Program-made: the position numbers and the translations under genes
Origin: DASQGA01 sp963722715
GTDB lineage: Bacteria; Actinomycetota; Thermoleophilia; Gaiellales; Gaiellaceae
NCBI GenBank assembly: GCA_963722715.1
Contig: CAVROA010000014.1
Coordinates: 1-47,343 of the forward strand
Direction of reading: 5' to 3'
Length of the DNA: 47,343 nucleotides
The notes under the pieces: generated by a model
Database searches by the model: none
What the model was told of the DNA's origin: nothing
Seen by the model: the letters and a program-made list of their open reading frames with translations, nothing else
Shown: positions 36,412 to 44,329 of the stretch, piece after piece
How positions within the stretch are numbered: the stretch's first letter is position 1
How the letters are laid out: each line of letters begins with the position of its first letter

Positions 36412-37181
36412 CGTTCCTCCTCCACGTGCGGCGCCGTTCGCCGGAAGAGGCCGACGAAGAGCGCGACCAGCACCTTGAACGCGTAAAAGGTCGACATCGA
36501 GGTCGTCAGCGTCGAGCGGCCGGCCGCCCGCATGCGCATCGCTACCGGGACCTCCCGCAGGCAGAGCCCGTACTTCGCGGCCATGACTGTCGCCTCGACC
36601 GTCTCCAGGTAGCCGTGCGGGTAATCGGCAGCGAACACGGCGATGCCACGACGATTGACGGCCCGGAACGAGGAGCTGGTGTCCGTCAGGCGCTGACCGA
36701 CGATCGCGGAGACGACCCGCGCGAAGAGCTGGATCCCGAAGCGGCGCGTCAGCTCGGCCCGGTACACGCCCGCTCCCGCGAATCGCGAGCCGATCACAAC
36801 GTCCGCGAGACCGTCGAGGACGGGGCCGAGGATCGCCGGCAGCTCGCTGGGGTCGTGCTGGCAGTCGCCGTCGATCTGGACGGCGACATCGAAGTCGTTC
36901 TCGTATGCGTACTGGTAACCGGTCTGGACCGCGCTGCCGATGCCGAGATTGAACGGAAGCCGAACGACGTAGGCTCCCTTGTCCTCGGCGACCTGGGCGG
37001 TCCGGTCGGTTGAGCCGTCGTCGACGACGACGATCTGGAAGCCGGGATCGAATCTACGGATCTCGTCGATGACGCGACCGAGGCTGTCTTCTTCGTTCAG
37101 TGCAGGCACGATCGCGACCCGGCGCAGCGTCGCGAGCCGATCGTCCCGCGGGCGAGGGAGAGTCTGGAGGACCTCGCTCAT
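36408..37181 (-). CDS. Dolichyl/polyprenyl-phosphate sugar synthase-like GT2
   Basis: 257 residues. GT-A catalytic domain: RRVAIVPALNEEDSLGRVID, FQIVVVDDGSTDRTAQVAED (nucleotide binding, DDGS), LPFNLGIGSAVQTGYQYAYE, DVAVQIDGDCQHDPSELPAI (DxD), VVIGSRFAGAG, DTSSSFRAVNRRGIAVFAAD and a C-terminal hydrophobic segment FYAFKVLVALFVGLF. The family makes polyprenyl-phosphate-linked mannose, glucose or aminoarabinose, the donors for GT-C enzymes. Two such GT-C-like proteins are in this locus, so this enzyme may supply them, which is inference. Overlaps its neighbours by 4 bases at both ends (ATGA). Confidence 0.9.
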   Translation of the reverse strand: MSEVLQTLPRPRDDRLATLRRVAIVPALNEEDSLGRVIDEIRRFDPGFQIVVVDDGSTDRTAQVAEDKGAYVVRLPFNLGIGSAVQTGYQYAYENDFDVAVQIDGDCQHDPSELPAILGPVLDGLADVVIGSRFAGAGVYRAELTRRFGIQLFARVVSAIVGQRLTDTSSSFRAVNRRGIAVFAADYPHGYLETVEATVMAAKYGLCLREVPVAMRMRAAGRSTLTTSMSTFYAFKVLVALFVGLFRRTAPHVEEER

Positions 37182-38398
37182 GTTCGCACCGGCTCCCGCT
37201 GCGGCACGGAGACGCCGACGAGCTCGAGCAGCTGGCGCGCCCGGTGCACGTATGTGTGCTCGTCCAAGACTCGCTCGCGGGCCCGGCGCCCCAGCTCTTC
37301 CGCAGCACCCTGGTCACCGAGGAGCTCACGGTAGGCGGCCACCGCCTCCGCAGCGTCATTGGCGACGACGAGCTCGCGCCCCGGCTCGAACCAGCGCTCG
37401 ATCCCGGCCTGCGGATTCGAGACGATCGCGGCACCGGCCGCCGCGAGCTCGAAGGGGCGGCTCGTGGACGAGCCCGGAACGGTCGCATGCGATCGGCGCG
37501 TGATGTTGAGGTTGATCCTGCTGGCCGAGATCGCGTGGGGAAAGACGTTGAAGGGGACCGCGCCGATCCGGCGCGCGCGGCCCATGTCACCGCGAAAGTC
37601 GCTTCCCCCAAGGACGAAGTCCACGTCGGGGAGGGCACGGCTCGGGGCTCCGATCAGCTCCTCCATCCACTCGCGCCGAAACTTGTCGCCGAGGCCGTAG
37701 AAGAAGACGTCGTGCTCCTTCTCGACATCGTGCGGGAAGAAGAACTGGGGGTCGGCACCCCAGAAAATCGCCTCCGCGCGCCTCGCGCCCAGCTCCCGAA
37801 GGCGCTCGAGCCCGCCTTCGGAGTTCGAAAGGACGAGGTCGTACTCGGCCGGGTCGGCGCCGTGGTAGATGTTGAACCCGGTGTCGGCGCCGCCGAACTC
37901 GGGGAGGCTCAGGGGCACGTCACCGTCGTAGTAGACGATCGGGACTCCGAACCGCTCCCTGAGCGCGGTCGGAATTCCCCGCAGGTGGCTCATGGGGACG
38001 GTGAAGACGATCACCGCCTCGATCGAGCGCTCCCGCTCGAGCAGCCGCTCCAGGTGGCGCTGCCACCGCGGGGTCACCCAGCGCCAGACAGCCTCCCGAA
38101 TCGCGCGGTCGCTCATGGTGTCGCGAGGGCTCTCCTCGGCCCGGCGAAGCTGCGTATCGCCCTTCAGACGGGCTGCCGCGCTACGAGTCCGAGCGAAGAG
38201 CTCGCCCTCCCGATAGCAGGGATTGGGAGCGGTCCGCCACCAGGGCGACTCGACCGCACGCCCGCGATAGGGCGTCACGACGAGGTCGACGCCGACTTCG
38301 TAGAGCCCTTTCCAGAGCTGCCACCACGCCGGGGTGCACCCGTAGCGGAAGTCGAGGTCCGTCGCCGAGGCGACTGCGAGGATCTTCGGCGCTGCCAT
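37178..38398 (-). CDS. Glycosyltransferase, CgeB / Glyco_trans_1_2-like
   Basis: 406 residues from the ATG at 38398. N-terminal half: KILAVASATDLDFRYGCTPA and IEAVIVFTVPMSHLRGIPTA, then VPIVYYDGDVPLSLPEF and YDLVLSNSEGGLERLRELGA. C-terminal half: DVFFYGLGDKFRREWMEELI, ISASRINLNITRRSHATVPG and SSTSRPFELAAAGAAIVSNP, the RPFExxAxGA motif of Glyco_trans_1_2 proteins. EAVAAYRELLGDQGAAEELG closes the domain. This subgroup is named after spore protein CgeB and contains many unassigned surface-glycan transferases. ATG follows a sequence with TACTAG-type -10 elements; its stop overlaps the GT2 start. Confidence 0.87.
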   Translation of the reverse strand: MAAPKILAVASATDLDFRYGCTPAWWQLWKGLYEVGVDLVVTPYRGRAVESPWWRTAPNPCYREGELFARTRSAAARLKGDTQLRRAEESPRDTMSDRAIREAVWRWVTPRWQRHLERLLERERSIEAVIVFTVPMSHLRGIPTALRERFGVPIVYYDGDVPLSLPEFGGADTGFNIYHGADPAEYDLVLSNSEGGLERLRELGARRAEAIFWGADPQFFFPHDVEKEHDVFFYGLGDKFRREWMEELIGAPSRALPDVDFVLGGSDFRGDMGRARRIGAVPFNVFPHAISASRINLNITRRSHATVPGSSTSRPFELAAAGAAIVSNPQAGIERWFEPGRELVVANDAAEAVAAYRELLGDQGAAEELGRRARERVLDEHTYVHRARQLLELVGVSVPQREPVRT

Positions 38399-38442
38399 GC
38401 GACCTAGTATGTATCTCCTCCGCGGATGGCGGCCTCCCGCGG

Positions 38443-39981
38443 CTAGTACGCGCCGCGCCGCATCAGCACGGCCGGGATCGTCTTCAGGAGGATCGAGATG
38501 TCGAGCCAGACCGACCACGTCTCGAGGTAGTAGAAGTCGAGCCGAACCAGGTCGTCGAAGGCAAGATTCGACCGGCCCGAGATCTGCCAGAGGCCCGTCA
38601 TGCCCGGCAGCACGAGGTAGCGCTTGCGGTGCCACTCCTCCAGCCGCTCGTAGTCGCGGAGCGGGAGCGGGCGGGGGCCGACGAGACTCATCTCCCGGCG
38701 GAGGACGTTCAACACCTGTGGGATCTCATCGAGCGAAAACCGCCTCAGGAACGCACCCACCGGGGTCACACGGGGATCGTCGCGGAGCTTGAAGAGCGGC
38801 CCGTCCGCCTCGTTGGCGCCCTCGAGCCGGCTCTGCTGCGCGGCAGCGTCCGCGTACATGGTGCGGAACTTGAGCATCGCGAAAGGCTGCTCGTCCACGC
38901 CGATCCGCCGGTCCCGGTAGAAAACCGGTCCTGCCGAGGTCGCCTTGACGAGCCCGGCGACGACGAGCCAGAGCGGCAGCCCGGCGACGAGGATGGTTGC
39001 GCTAACGACCACGTCGAACAGCCGCTTGACGGCCCAGTCGGCTCCCGCGAGCGCCGGCGGCCGAAGCTCGAAGAGGGGAACGCCCTGCCCCGGGACGTAC
39101 TCGGCACGCTGGGCGAGGAGATCCGTCGTCTTCGGAGCGACGCGTACGCGAACGCCGTGTCGGTGCGCCTCCTCGACGATCTGCAGGAGCTGCGTCTCGC
39201 TCAGGTCGACATCCGCGACGATCGCCTCGTCCACCCGTTGCTGCCTGAGCACCCTCGCTAGGTCCTCGAGGTTTCCGAGGCGCGGCAGGTCACCGCCGAG
39301 CGGCTGCTCCGAAACGGCGCCTGCGAAGGCGTATTCGATTCCGCCACGCGAGAAGCCCAGCGCCTCGCGGAGCCGCTCGAGCTCGGGCCCATGACCGATG
39401 AGGACGACCCTGCGACGAGCGCCGGCGGCGTGCAGGAGCGCGGCAGCCAGTGTCTCGTAGCTCGCCCGGAAAAGCCCGATGCAGAGCGCGCTCAGGACAA
39501 CCGTGGTCGGGATCAGCCCGAAGGTGCTGAAGTCGTGCCCGGTGCCGACGGCGAACGCGAGGGTAAGAAGGGCCACCAGGACGAGCGCCGGAAGCACGCG
39601 GCTCGAGCCCGCCCGCCGCTCACGGGGCGCATAGAGGCCCTGCTGCCCGAAGACAAGGGCGGTGATCAGCGCCAGGAAGGGAAGCCAGTTCTCCTCCGCC
39701 TCCCAGAGGAGACCCCAGAGCGGCTGCGAGTGACCGACATAGAACTCGCGAATGGTGAGCGCTCCGTAGAGACCCAGGGCGAGCCCGCTCAGGTCGAGCA
39801 CGAGCAGAGCGGCGACGCTCGCAAAGCGCCGAGCGAACGAGACCAAAGGCCTGCGTTGAAGGAAGTACGGGCGGGCGGAGCGGATGTCCCCGCGACGGAA
39901 ACGCTCGTGCTGGGAGGACGAGGCCGCTGCATCCTCCTTCCGGGCGGAGGGCGGTGCGGTGGGGGTGATCTGGCGCGTCAT
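38443..39981 (-). CDS. Exopolysaccharide polyprenyl glycosylphosphotransferase (WbaP/WcaJ type)
   Basis: 512 residues. Membrane region with four or five helices (SVAALLVLDLSGLALGLYGA, WLPFLALITALVFGQQGLYA and others), a central CoA-binding-like Rossmann domain (RRVVLIGHGPELERLREALG; NLEDLARVLRQQRVDEAIVA), then the C-terminal bacterial sugar transferase domain: KRLFDVVVSATILVAGLPLW, GPVFYRDRRIGVDEQPFAML then KFRTMYADA, DEIPQVLNVLRREMSLVGPR and GMTGLWQISGRSNLAFDDLV. It transfers a sugar-1-phosphate to undecaprenyl phosphate, starting glycan synthesis; the sugar (Glc, Gal, or a dideoxy-sugar) is not known. It follows gmd by 19 bp. Confidence 0.95.
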   Translation of the reverse strand: MTRQITPTAPPSARKEDAAASSSQHERFRRGDIRSARPYFLQRRPLVSFARRFASVAALLVLDLSGLALGLYGALTIREFYVGHSQPLWGLLWEAEENWLPFLALITALVFGQQGLYAPRERRAGSSRVLPALVLVALLTLAFAVGTGHDFSTFGLIPTTVVLSALCIGLFRASYETLAAALLHAAGARRRVVLIGHGPELERLREALGFSRGGIEYAFAGAVSEQPLGGDLPRLGNLEDLARVLRQQRVDEAIVADVDLSETQLLQIVEEAHRHGVRVRVAPKTTDLLAQRAEYVPGQGVPLFELRPPALAGADWAVKRLFDVVVSATILVAGLPLWLVVAGLVKATSAGPVFYRDRRIGVDEQPFAMLKFRTMYADAAAQQSRLEGANEADGPLFKLRDDPRVTPVGAFLRRFSLDEIPQVLNVLRREMSLVGPRPLPLRDYERLEEWHRKRYLVLPGMTGLWQISGRSNLAFDDLVRLDFYYLETWSVWLDISILLKTIPAVLMRRGAY

Positions 39982-40000
39982 CGGGCGGACGATCCGAGCA

Positions 40001-40996
40001 TCAGGCGAGCGGGGAACGTGCGAGCCCGGCCGTGGTGCCTTCCACCCGCGCCAGGTCCGCGTCGACCATCATCGCGACGAGCTCCCGGAACGAGACGCGC
40101 GGCTCCCAGCCGAGCTCTTCTCGCGCCCGCGTCGCGTCGCCGACCAGATGATCGACCTCGGCCGGACGGATCAGCGCCGGATCCGTGACCACGTACCGCT
40201 CCGGATCGAGCCCCGCGTGGGCGAAGGCGAGATCCACGAACTCCTGCACCGAATGGGCCTCACCCGTGGCGATCACGTAGTCGCGCGCCTCGTCCCCCTG
40301 GAGCATGAGCCAGATCGCCCTGACGTAGTCGCCTGCGAACCCCCAGTCGCGCTGAGCCTCCAGGTTCCCGAGACGGAGCTCGTCGGCGAGCCCCAGCTTG
40401 ATCCGTGCGACGCCGTCCGTGATCTTCCGGGTCACGAACTCGAGCCCCCGCCGCGGGGACTCGTGGTTGAACAGGATTCCCGAAGCGGCGAAGAGGCCGT
40501 AGGACTCGCGGTAGTTGACGGTGATGAAGTGTCCGTATGCCTTCGCCACGCCATACGGCGACCGGGGATAGAACGGAGTCAGCTCGTTCTGCGGAATCTC
40601 CCGCACCTTGCCGAACATCTCCGAGGATGAGGCCTGGTAGAACCGGATCTCGGGGTTGATGGCACGTACGGCCTCGAGGATCCGTGTCACCCCGACCGCA
40701 GTGAACTCGGCCGTCAGGACGGGCTGGCTCCACGACGTCGGGACGAAGCTCTGCGCCGCCAGGTTGTAGACCTCGTTCGGCTCGGTCTCCCTGAGCGCGC
40801 TCATGAGCGAGAGCTCGTCGAGCAGGTCTGCCTGAACGAGCGTGATCCGGTCGACCAGGTGGGAGATCCGTTCGACGTTCTCGGTCGAGGCTCGTCGCAC
40901 CATGCCGCAAACCTCGTAGCCCTCGTCCAGGAGGAGCTCGGCCAGGTAGGAGCCGTCCTGGCCCGTGATGCCGGTGATCAGCGCACGGCGGCTCAT
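40001..40996 (-). CDS. gmd: GDP-mannose 4,6-dehydratase
   Basis: 331 residues from the ATG at 40996 (the frame is open upstream but unrelated). Motifs: RRALITGITGQDGSYLAELL, GMVRRASTENVERISHLVDR, EVYNLAAQSFVPTSWSQPVL, IRFYQASSSEMFGKVREIPQ, FYPRSPYGVAKAYGHFITVN with the catalytic Tyr and Lys, FNHESPRRGLEFVTRKITDG and RDWGFAGDYVRAIWLMLQGD. It makes GDP-4-keto-6-deoxy-mannose, the branch point for rhamnose (Rmd, next gene) and fucose (Fcl at 35109). ATGA overlap with rmd couples the two, which favours GDP-rhamnose as main product. Confidence 0.97.
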   Translation of the reverse strand: MSRRALITGITGQDGSYLAELLLDEGYEVCGMVRRASTENVERISHLVDRITLVQADLLDELSLMSALRETEPNEVYNLAAQSFVPTSWSQPVLTAEFTAVGVTRILEAVRAINPEIRFYQASSSEMFGKVREIPQNELTPFYPRSPYGVAKAYGHFITVNYRESYGLFAASGILFNHESPRRGLEFVTRKITDGVARIKLGLADELRLGNLEAQRDWGFAGDYVRAIWLMLQGDEARDYVIATGEAHSVQEFVDLAFAHAGLDPERYVVTDPALIRPAEVDHLVGDATRAREELGWEPRVSFRELVAMMVDADLARVEGTTAGLARSPLA

Positions 40997-41931
40997 ACGT
41001 CGGCTGTCTCCGCGGTCCGAACCGCGCGTCTCGCCTCGTCGAGCGCGTCGGCGAGGGTCTGCTCGAGAGGGATCTCCGGAGACCACCCGGTCGCCTCAGC
41101 CAGTCGGCTTGCGTCGCCGCACAGGATCGGGATGTCGACCGATCGGAGGCGGCCACTGTCCTGCTCGACCTCGACCGGGCAGCGTGCGAGCTCCACCAGC
41201 AGCTCGACCACCTCGCGAAGCTCCCGGGCGCGGCCTGAAGCGACGTTGTAGGTGTCTGCCGGAACTGCCGTGGTGAGGAGCAGCTCGTACGCCCGCGCGA
41301 CGTCTCGGACGTCGACCAGGTCACGGCGAACCGTCAGGTCGCCAACGTGAAGCGTCCCGCCCCCGGACAGCTCGGCAAGCGCGATTTGATGCACCCAGGA
41401 GCCCACCGCAAAGCTCTCCTCCTGACCCGGACCGACGTGGGGGAAGGACCGTGAGACGACGACGTCGAGCTTGTCGGCTCGCCGGGCGCGCCCACAGGCC
41501 ACCTCCGCGCCGAGCTTGGAGGCACCGTAGGGGGAAAGCGGCGCGGCGGGGGCGTCCTCGCGGGTCGGAAAGTGGTCGGCGACGCCGTAGACCTCGGCCG
41601 TCGACACGACGAGCACACGAGCGCCAGGGGCCTCGGTTGCCACCGCGTCGAGGACGTTCACGGTCCCCACGGCGTTCACCTGCCAGACGTCCGCCCCCTT
41701 GTTCCAGGACTGAGCCACGGACGCCGTCGCAGCGAGGTGGGCGACCGCTGCAGGCGCCTCGGCCCGAATGGCTTCGCGGAGACCATCGGCGTCGAGGATG
41801 TCGACGTCGGACGGGACCGCGCGTTCGCCCAGCCGCCTCATGAGATGGCTGCCGGCGAATCCGCGGGCGCCTGTGACGAGAATACTTCCGCTCAAAGCAT
41901 GGGCCGGCTCGACGCTCTCGGCCGGGGCCAC
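40993..41931 (-). CDS. rmd: GDP-6-deoxy-4-keto-mannose reductase (Rmd-like)
   Basis: 312 residues from a GTG at 41931 (a TTG at 41895, just before the Rossmann loop, is an alternative start). SILVTGARGFAGSHLMRRLG, VAHLAATASVAQSWNKGADV, VLVVSTAEVYGVADHFPTRE and SPYGASKLGAEVACGRARRA with Tyr-x3-Lys, then RSFPHVGPGQEESFAVGSWV and DLVDVRDVARAYELLLTTAV. The ASVxxSW and PHVGPGQ wording is characteristic of Rmd reductases. It would reduce the Gmd product to GDP-D-rhamnose. Leads the minus-strand unit; context, not sequence alone, fixes the assignment over other extended SDR enzymes. Confidence 0.85.
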   Translation of the reverse strand: MAPAESVEPAHALSGSILVTGARGFAGSHLMRRLGERAVPSDVDILDADGLREAIRAEAPAAVAHLAATASVAQSWNKGADVWQVNAVGTVNVLDAVATEAPGARVLVVSTAEVYGVADHFPTREDAPAAPLSPYGASKLGAEVACGRARRADKLDVVVSRSFPHVGPGQEESFAVGSWVHQIALAELSGGGTLHVGDLTVRRDLVDVRDVARAYELLLTTAVPADTYNVASGRARELREVVELLVELARCPVEVEQDSGRLRSVDIPILCGDASRLAEATGWSPEIPLEQTLADALDEARRAVRTAETADV

Positions 41932-41967
41932 GCTAGCACGGTTGCTCGACGCAGCCCCGGAAGCGGG

Positions 41968-43140
41968 CTAGCCGCGCAGCGCCTTGAAAGCCAGGTAGGC
42001 CGGCTTCTTGATGCCGTTCTTCGTCCCGAAGCTCCAGATGAGGCCGGACTGCCACCGGCCGAGCTCGAGCTCGTCCTTCAGCAGGAACCAGACGAACATG
42101 TCGACGCGCCGGTTCTGCTTTGCGATCGAGTACGCCTGCTTCATGTAGGCGGCCTGCTTCGTCGGCGTGACGCCGAAGGTTCCGTCCGGGAGGATTCGTC
42201 TGGTAGCCGTACTCCGTCAGCCACACGCGCTTGGTGCCCCAGCCCAGCCGGTTCAGCTCCCGGATGAGGACGCCGAGGTTCCCGAGCGTGATCCGCGTTC
42301 TCGAGCTCGGCGGGGTCGAAGGAGTCTCGAACCGTGAGCTCGGATACGGGTGGTGTGCGAAGGCGTCGAACTTGGGCTTCCCGGCCTTGAAGGCGCGGAT
42401 GAACGGCAGCGGGGTCGGAGCGCCGCGGACTCCGCGGACATGGTTGTTCCCACCCGGGTTGGTCACACCGCAGGCGACCTTGCCGCTGAAGACCTCAGCC
42501 GGCGTGGACACCGCGGAAGACCGCCGTGCACATCTTCGCGTACTTGCGCGCGCTCCAGATCACGAACCTCCCGTTGACCCGCTTGTACTGGGGCTTCAGA
42601 AAGTTCGGCGAATTCGGCTCGTTCCAGGCCGTCCAGTAGCGCACGCGGGGCAGGAGCGTCGCGCCCGGGAACGGTCGGGATCCGGATACGTGCCCGAGTA
42701 GCGGGTCGCGGCGGCCTTGGCGAAGGCCTGCAGCCACGCCATGTTCGTCGGGGACGCGCTGGCCCTTGGTCCCGCCGCCGGCCCAGGCCGGCGTGTAGAG
42801 GATCGTGAACATGACCCCGATGTTGCGCGCTGCCGCGGCCCGCACGACGTCGTCGTAGTCGTAGACGCCTGGTTTCGACCATGAATACGACTCCGGGTCG
42901 GCGAAGGTGCCGAACGCCGGGCTTCGACGGTGCGACGTCCCTCCAGTTCAGCGTCACGCGCACGACCTGTGCGCGGAGCTCGCCGAGCTGCGTAAAGGCC
43001 TGATTGGTGTTCCCCAGGGGGCCGAGGGTCTGGGCGTCGTCGTAGATCCCGAGCTTCATACCCCGCGCTGCAGAGGCAGCGGAGACGAGGGCGAGCGCGC
43101 AGAAAACGGCAAGCACAAGTGGGACAATTCTCTTGAGCAT
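41968..43140 (-). CDS. Secreted glycoside hydrolase, clan GH-A (cellulase-like), frameshifted
   Basis: About 390 residues joined. Signal peptide KRIVPLVLAVFCALALVSAA then SAARG. The barrel continues LGIYDDAQTLGPLGNTNQAF, QVVRVTLNWRDVAPSKP, VYDYDDVVRAAAARNIGVMF, ILYTPAWAGGGTKGQR, NMAWLQAFAKAAATRYSGTY and VRYWTAWNEPNSPNFLKPQY with the acid/base Glu in WNEPN. After another shift come DAFAHHPYPSSRF and RVWLTEYGYQTNPP with the nucleophile Glu in LTEYG, and finally FVWFLLKDELELGRWQSGLI then IKKPAYLAFKALRG. Both catalytic glutamates are intact although the frame changes at least six times. A ribosome site (GGGAG) precedes the ATG. Likely trims an extracellular glycan; the exact family (GH5/39-like) is open. 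Confidence 0.78.
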
Positions 43141-43268
43141 CAGACTCCCGGTCGTAGACCCCGAACAATTCTCATCGGCAGCGCCGAGCGAAGCTGAAGG
43201 GTAGCGGCCGGATGTGAGGACCGCGCCGAAGGCGTGTGAAGAAAACGTCAAGCCTTGGCTGGAGCCTG

Positions 43269-44225
43269 TCAGGCGCTGACGGTTCCGACCGGCTTTCCGC
43301 CGAGTGAGTCGAGCGTTCGCGCGAGGCCGTCCTCGAGCTCGACCGTGGGCTCCCAGCCGAGCAGTTGCTGCGCCCTGGTGATGTCGGGCTGGCGCACCTG
43401 GGGGTCGTCGACGGGCAGCGCCTCGAAGACGACCTCGCTCGCCGACCCCGTCACCCGGATGACCGCTTCCGCAAGCTCGAGGAGCGTCTTCTCGATCGGG
43501 TTTCCGATGTTCACCGGCAGGTGCTCTCCGCTCGTCGCGAGCGCGTAGAGACCCCGGATGAGGTCGTCGACGTAGCAGAAGCTGCGCGTCTGGCTCCCAT
43601 CGCCGAAGACGGTCAGCGGCTTGTTCTCGAGCGCCTGTCGCATGAAGGTCGGGATTGCGCGGCCGTCGTTCGGGCGCATGCGCGGCCCGTACGTGTTGAA
43701 GATCCTGACGATGCACGTGTCGACGCCCTGCTGGCGGTGATACGCCATTGTCAGAGCCTCCGCGTACCGCTTTGCCTCGTCGTAGACGCCTCGCGGCCCG
43801 ATCGGGTTCACGTTCCCCCAGTAGGTCTCCGGCTGAGGGTGGACCTGCGGATCGCCGTACACCTCGCTCGTCGACGCGAGCAGGAAGCGCGCCCGCTTCA
43901 GCTTGGCGAGGCCGAGCATGTGGTGTGTCCCGTAGGAGCCCACCTTGAGCGTGTGGAGCGGCAGGCGCAGGTAGTCGATCGGGCTCGCCGGGCTCGCCAG
44001 GTGGAAGACGAGGTCGACCGGCTCCTCGAGACGGAACGGCTCCGTCAGATCGTGATTCAGGAAGAGGAAGTCGTCGGTTCTGATGTGCTCGATGTTCTGG
44101 AGTGAGCCGGTGTCGAGGTTGTCAACGCACACCACCCGGTGCTTCTTGTCGAGCAGGAAATCGCAGAGGTGGGAGCCGAGAAAGCCGGCGCCGCCGGTGA
44201 CGAGAGCGGTGCTCACAGGTCGCAT
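43269..44225 (-). CDS. uxs: UDP-glucuronate decarboxylase (UDP-xylose synthase)
   Basis: 318 residues from the ATG at 44225. STALVTGGAGFLGSHLCDFL, CVDNLDTGSLQNIEHI, DLVFHLASPASPIDYLRLPL and HTLKVGSYGTHHMLGLAKLK are the hallmark block of Uxs proteins, followed by ARFLLASTSEVYGDPQVHPQ, YWGNVNPIGPRGVYDEAKRY with the catalytic Tyr and Lys, and RIFNTYGPRMRPNDGRAIPT. It decarboxylates UDP-glucuronate to UDP-xylose. No UDP-glucose dehydrogenase is in the window, so its substrate must come from elsewhere. Separate from the GH gene by 128 bp. Divergent from the multicopper oxidase. Confidence 0.95.
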   Translation of the reverse strand: MRPVSTALVTGGAGFLGSHLCDFLLDKKHRVVCVDNLDTGSLQNIEHIRTDDFLFLNHDLTEPFRLEEPVDLVFHLASPASPIDYLRLPLHTLKVGSYGTHHMLGLAKLKRARFLLASTSEVYGDPQVHPQPETYWGNVNPIGPRGVYDEAKRYAEALTMAYHRQQGVDTCIVRIFNTYGPRMRPNDGRAIPTFMRQALENKPLTVFGDGSQTRSFCYVDDLIRGLYALATSGEHLPVNIGNPIEKTLLELAEAVIRVTGSASEVVFEALPVDDPQVRQPDITRAQQLLGWEPTVELEDGLARTLDSLGGKPVGTVSA

Positions 44226-44329
44226 CCTAGCCGGGAGGGAATACGAACCCGGGTGCCGGTCCAGCAGGGACGTCAATCAAACGGCGCACTTGCTCGTCGC
44301 ACCTAGTTGATGGGTTCCGTCTACGCGGA

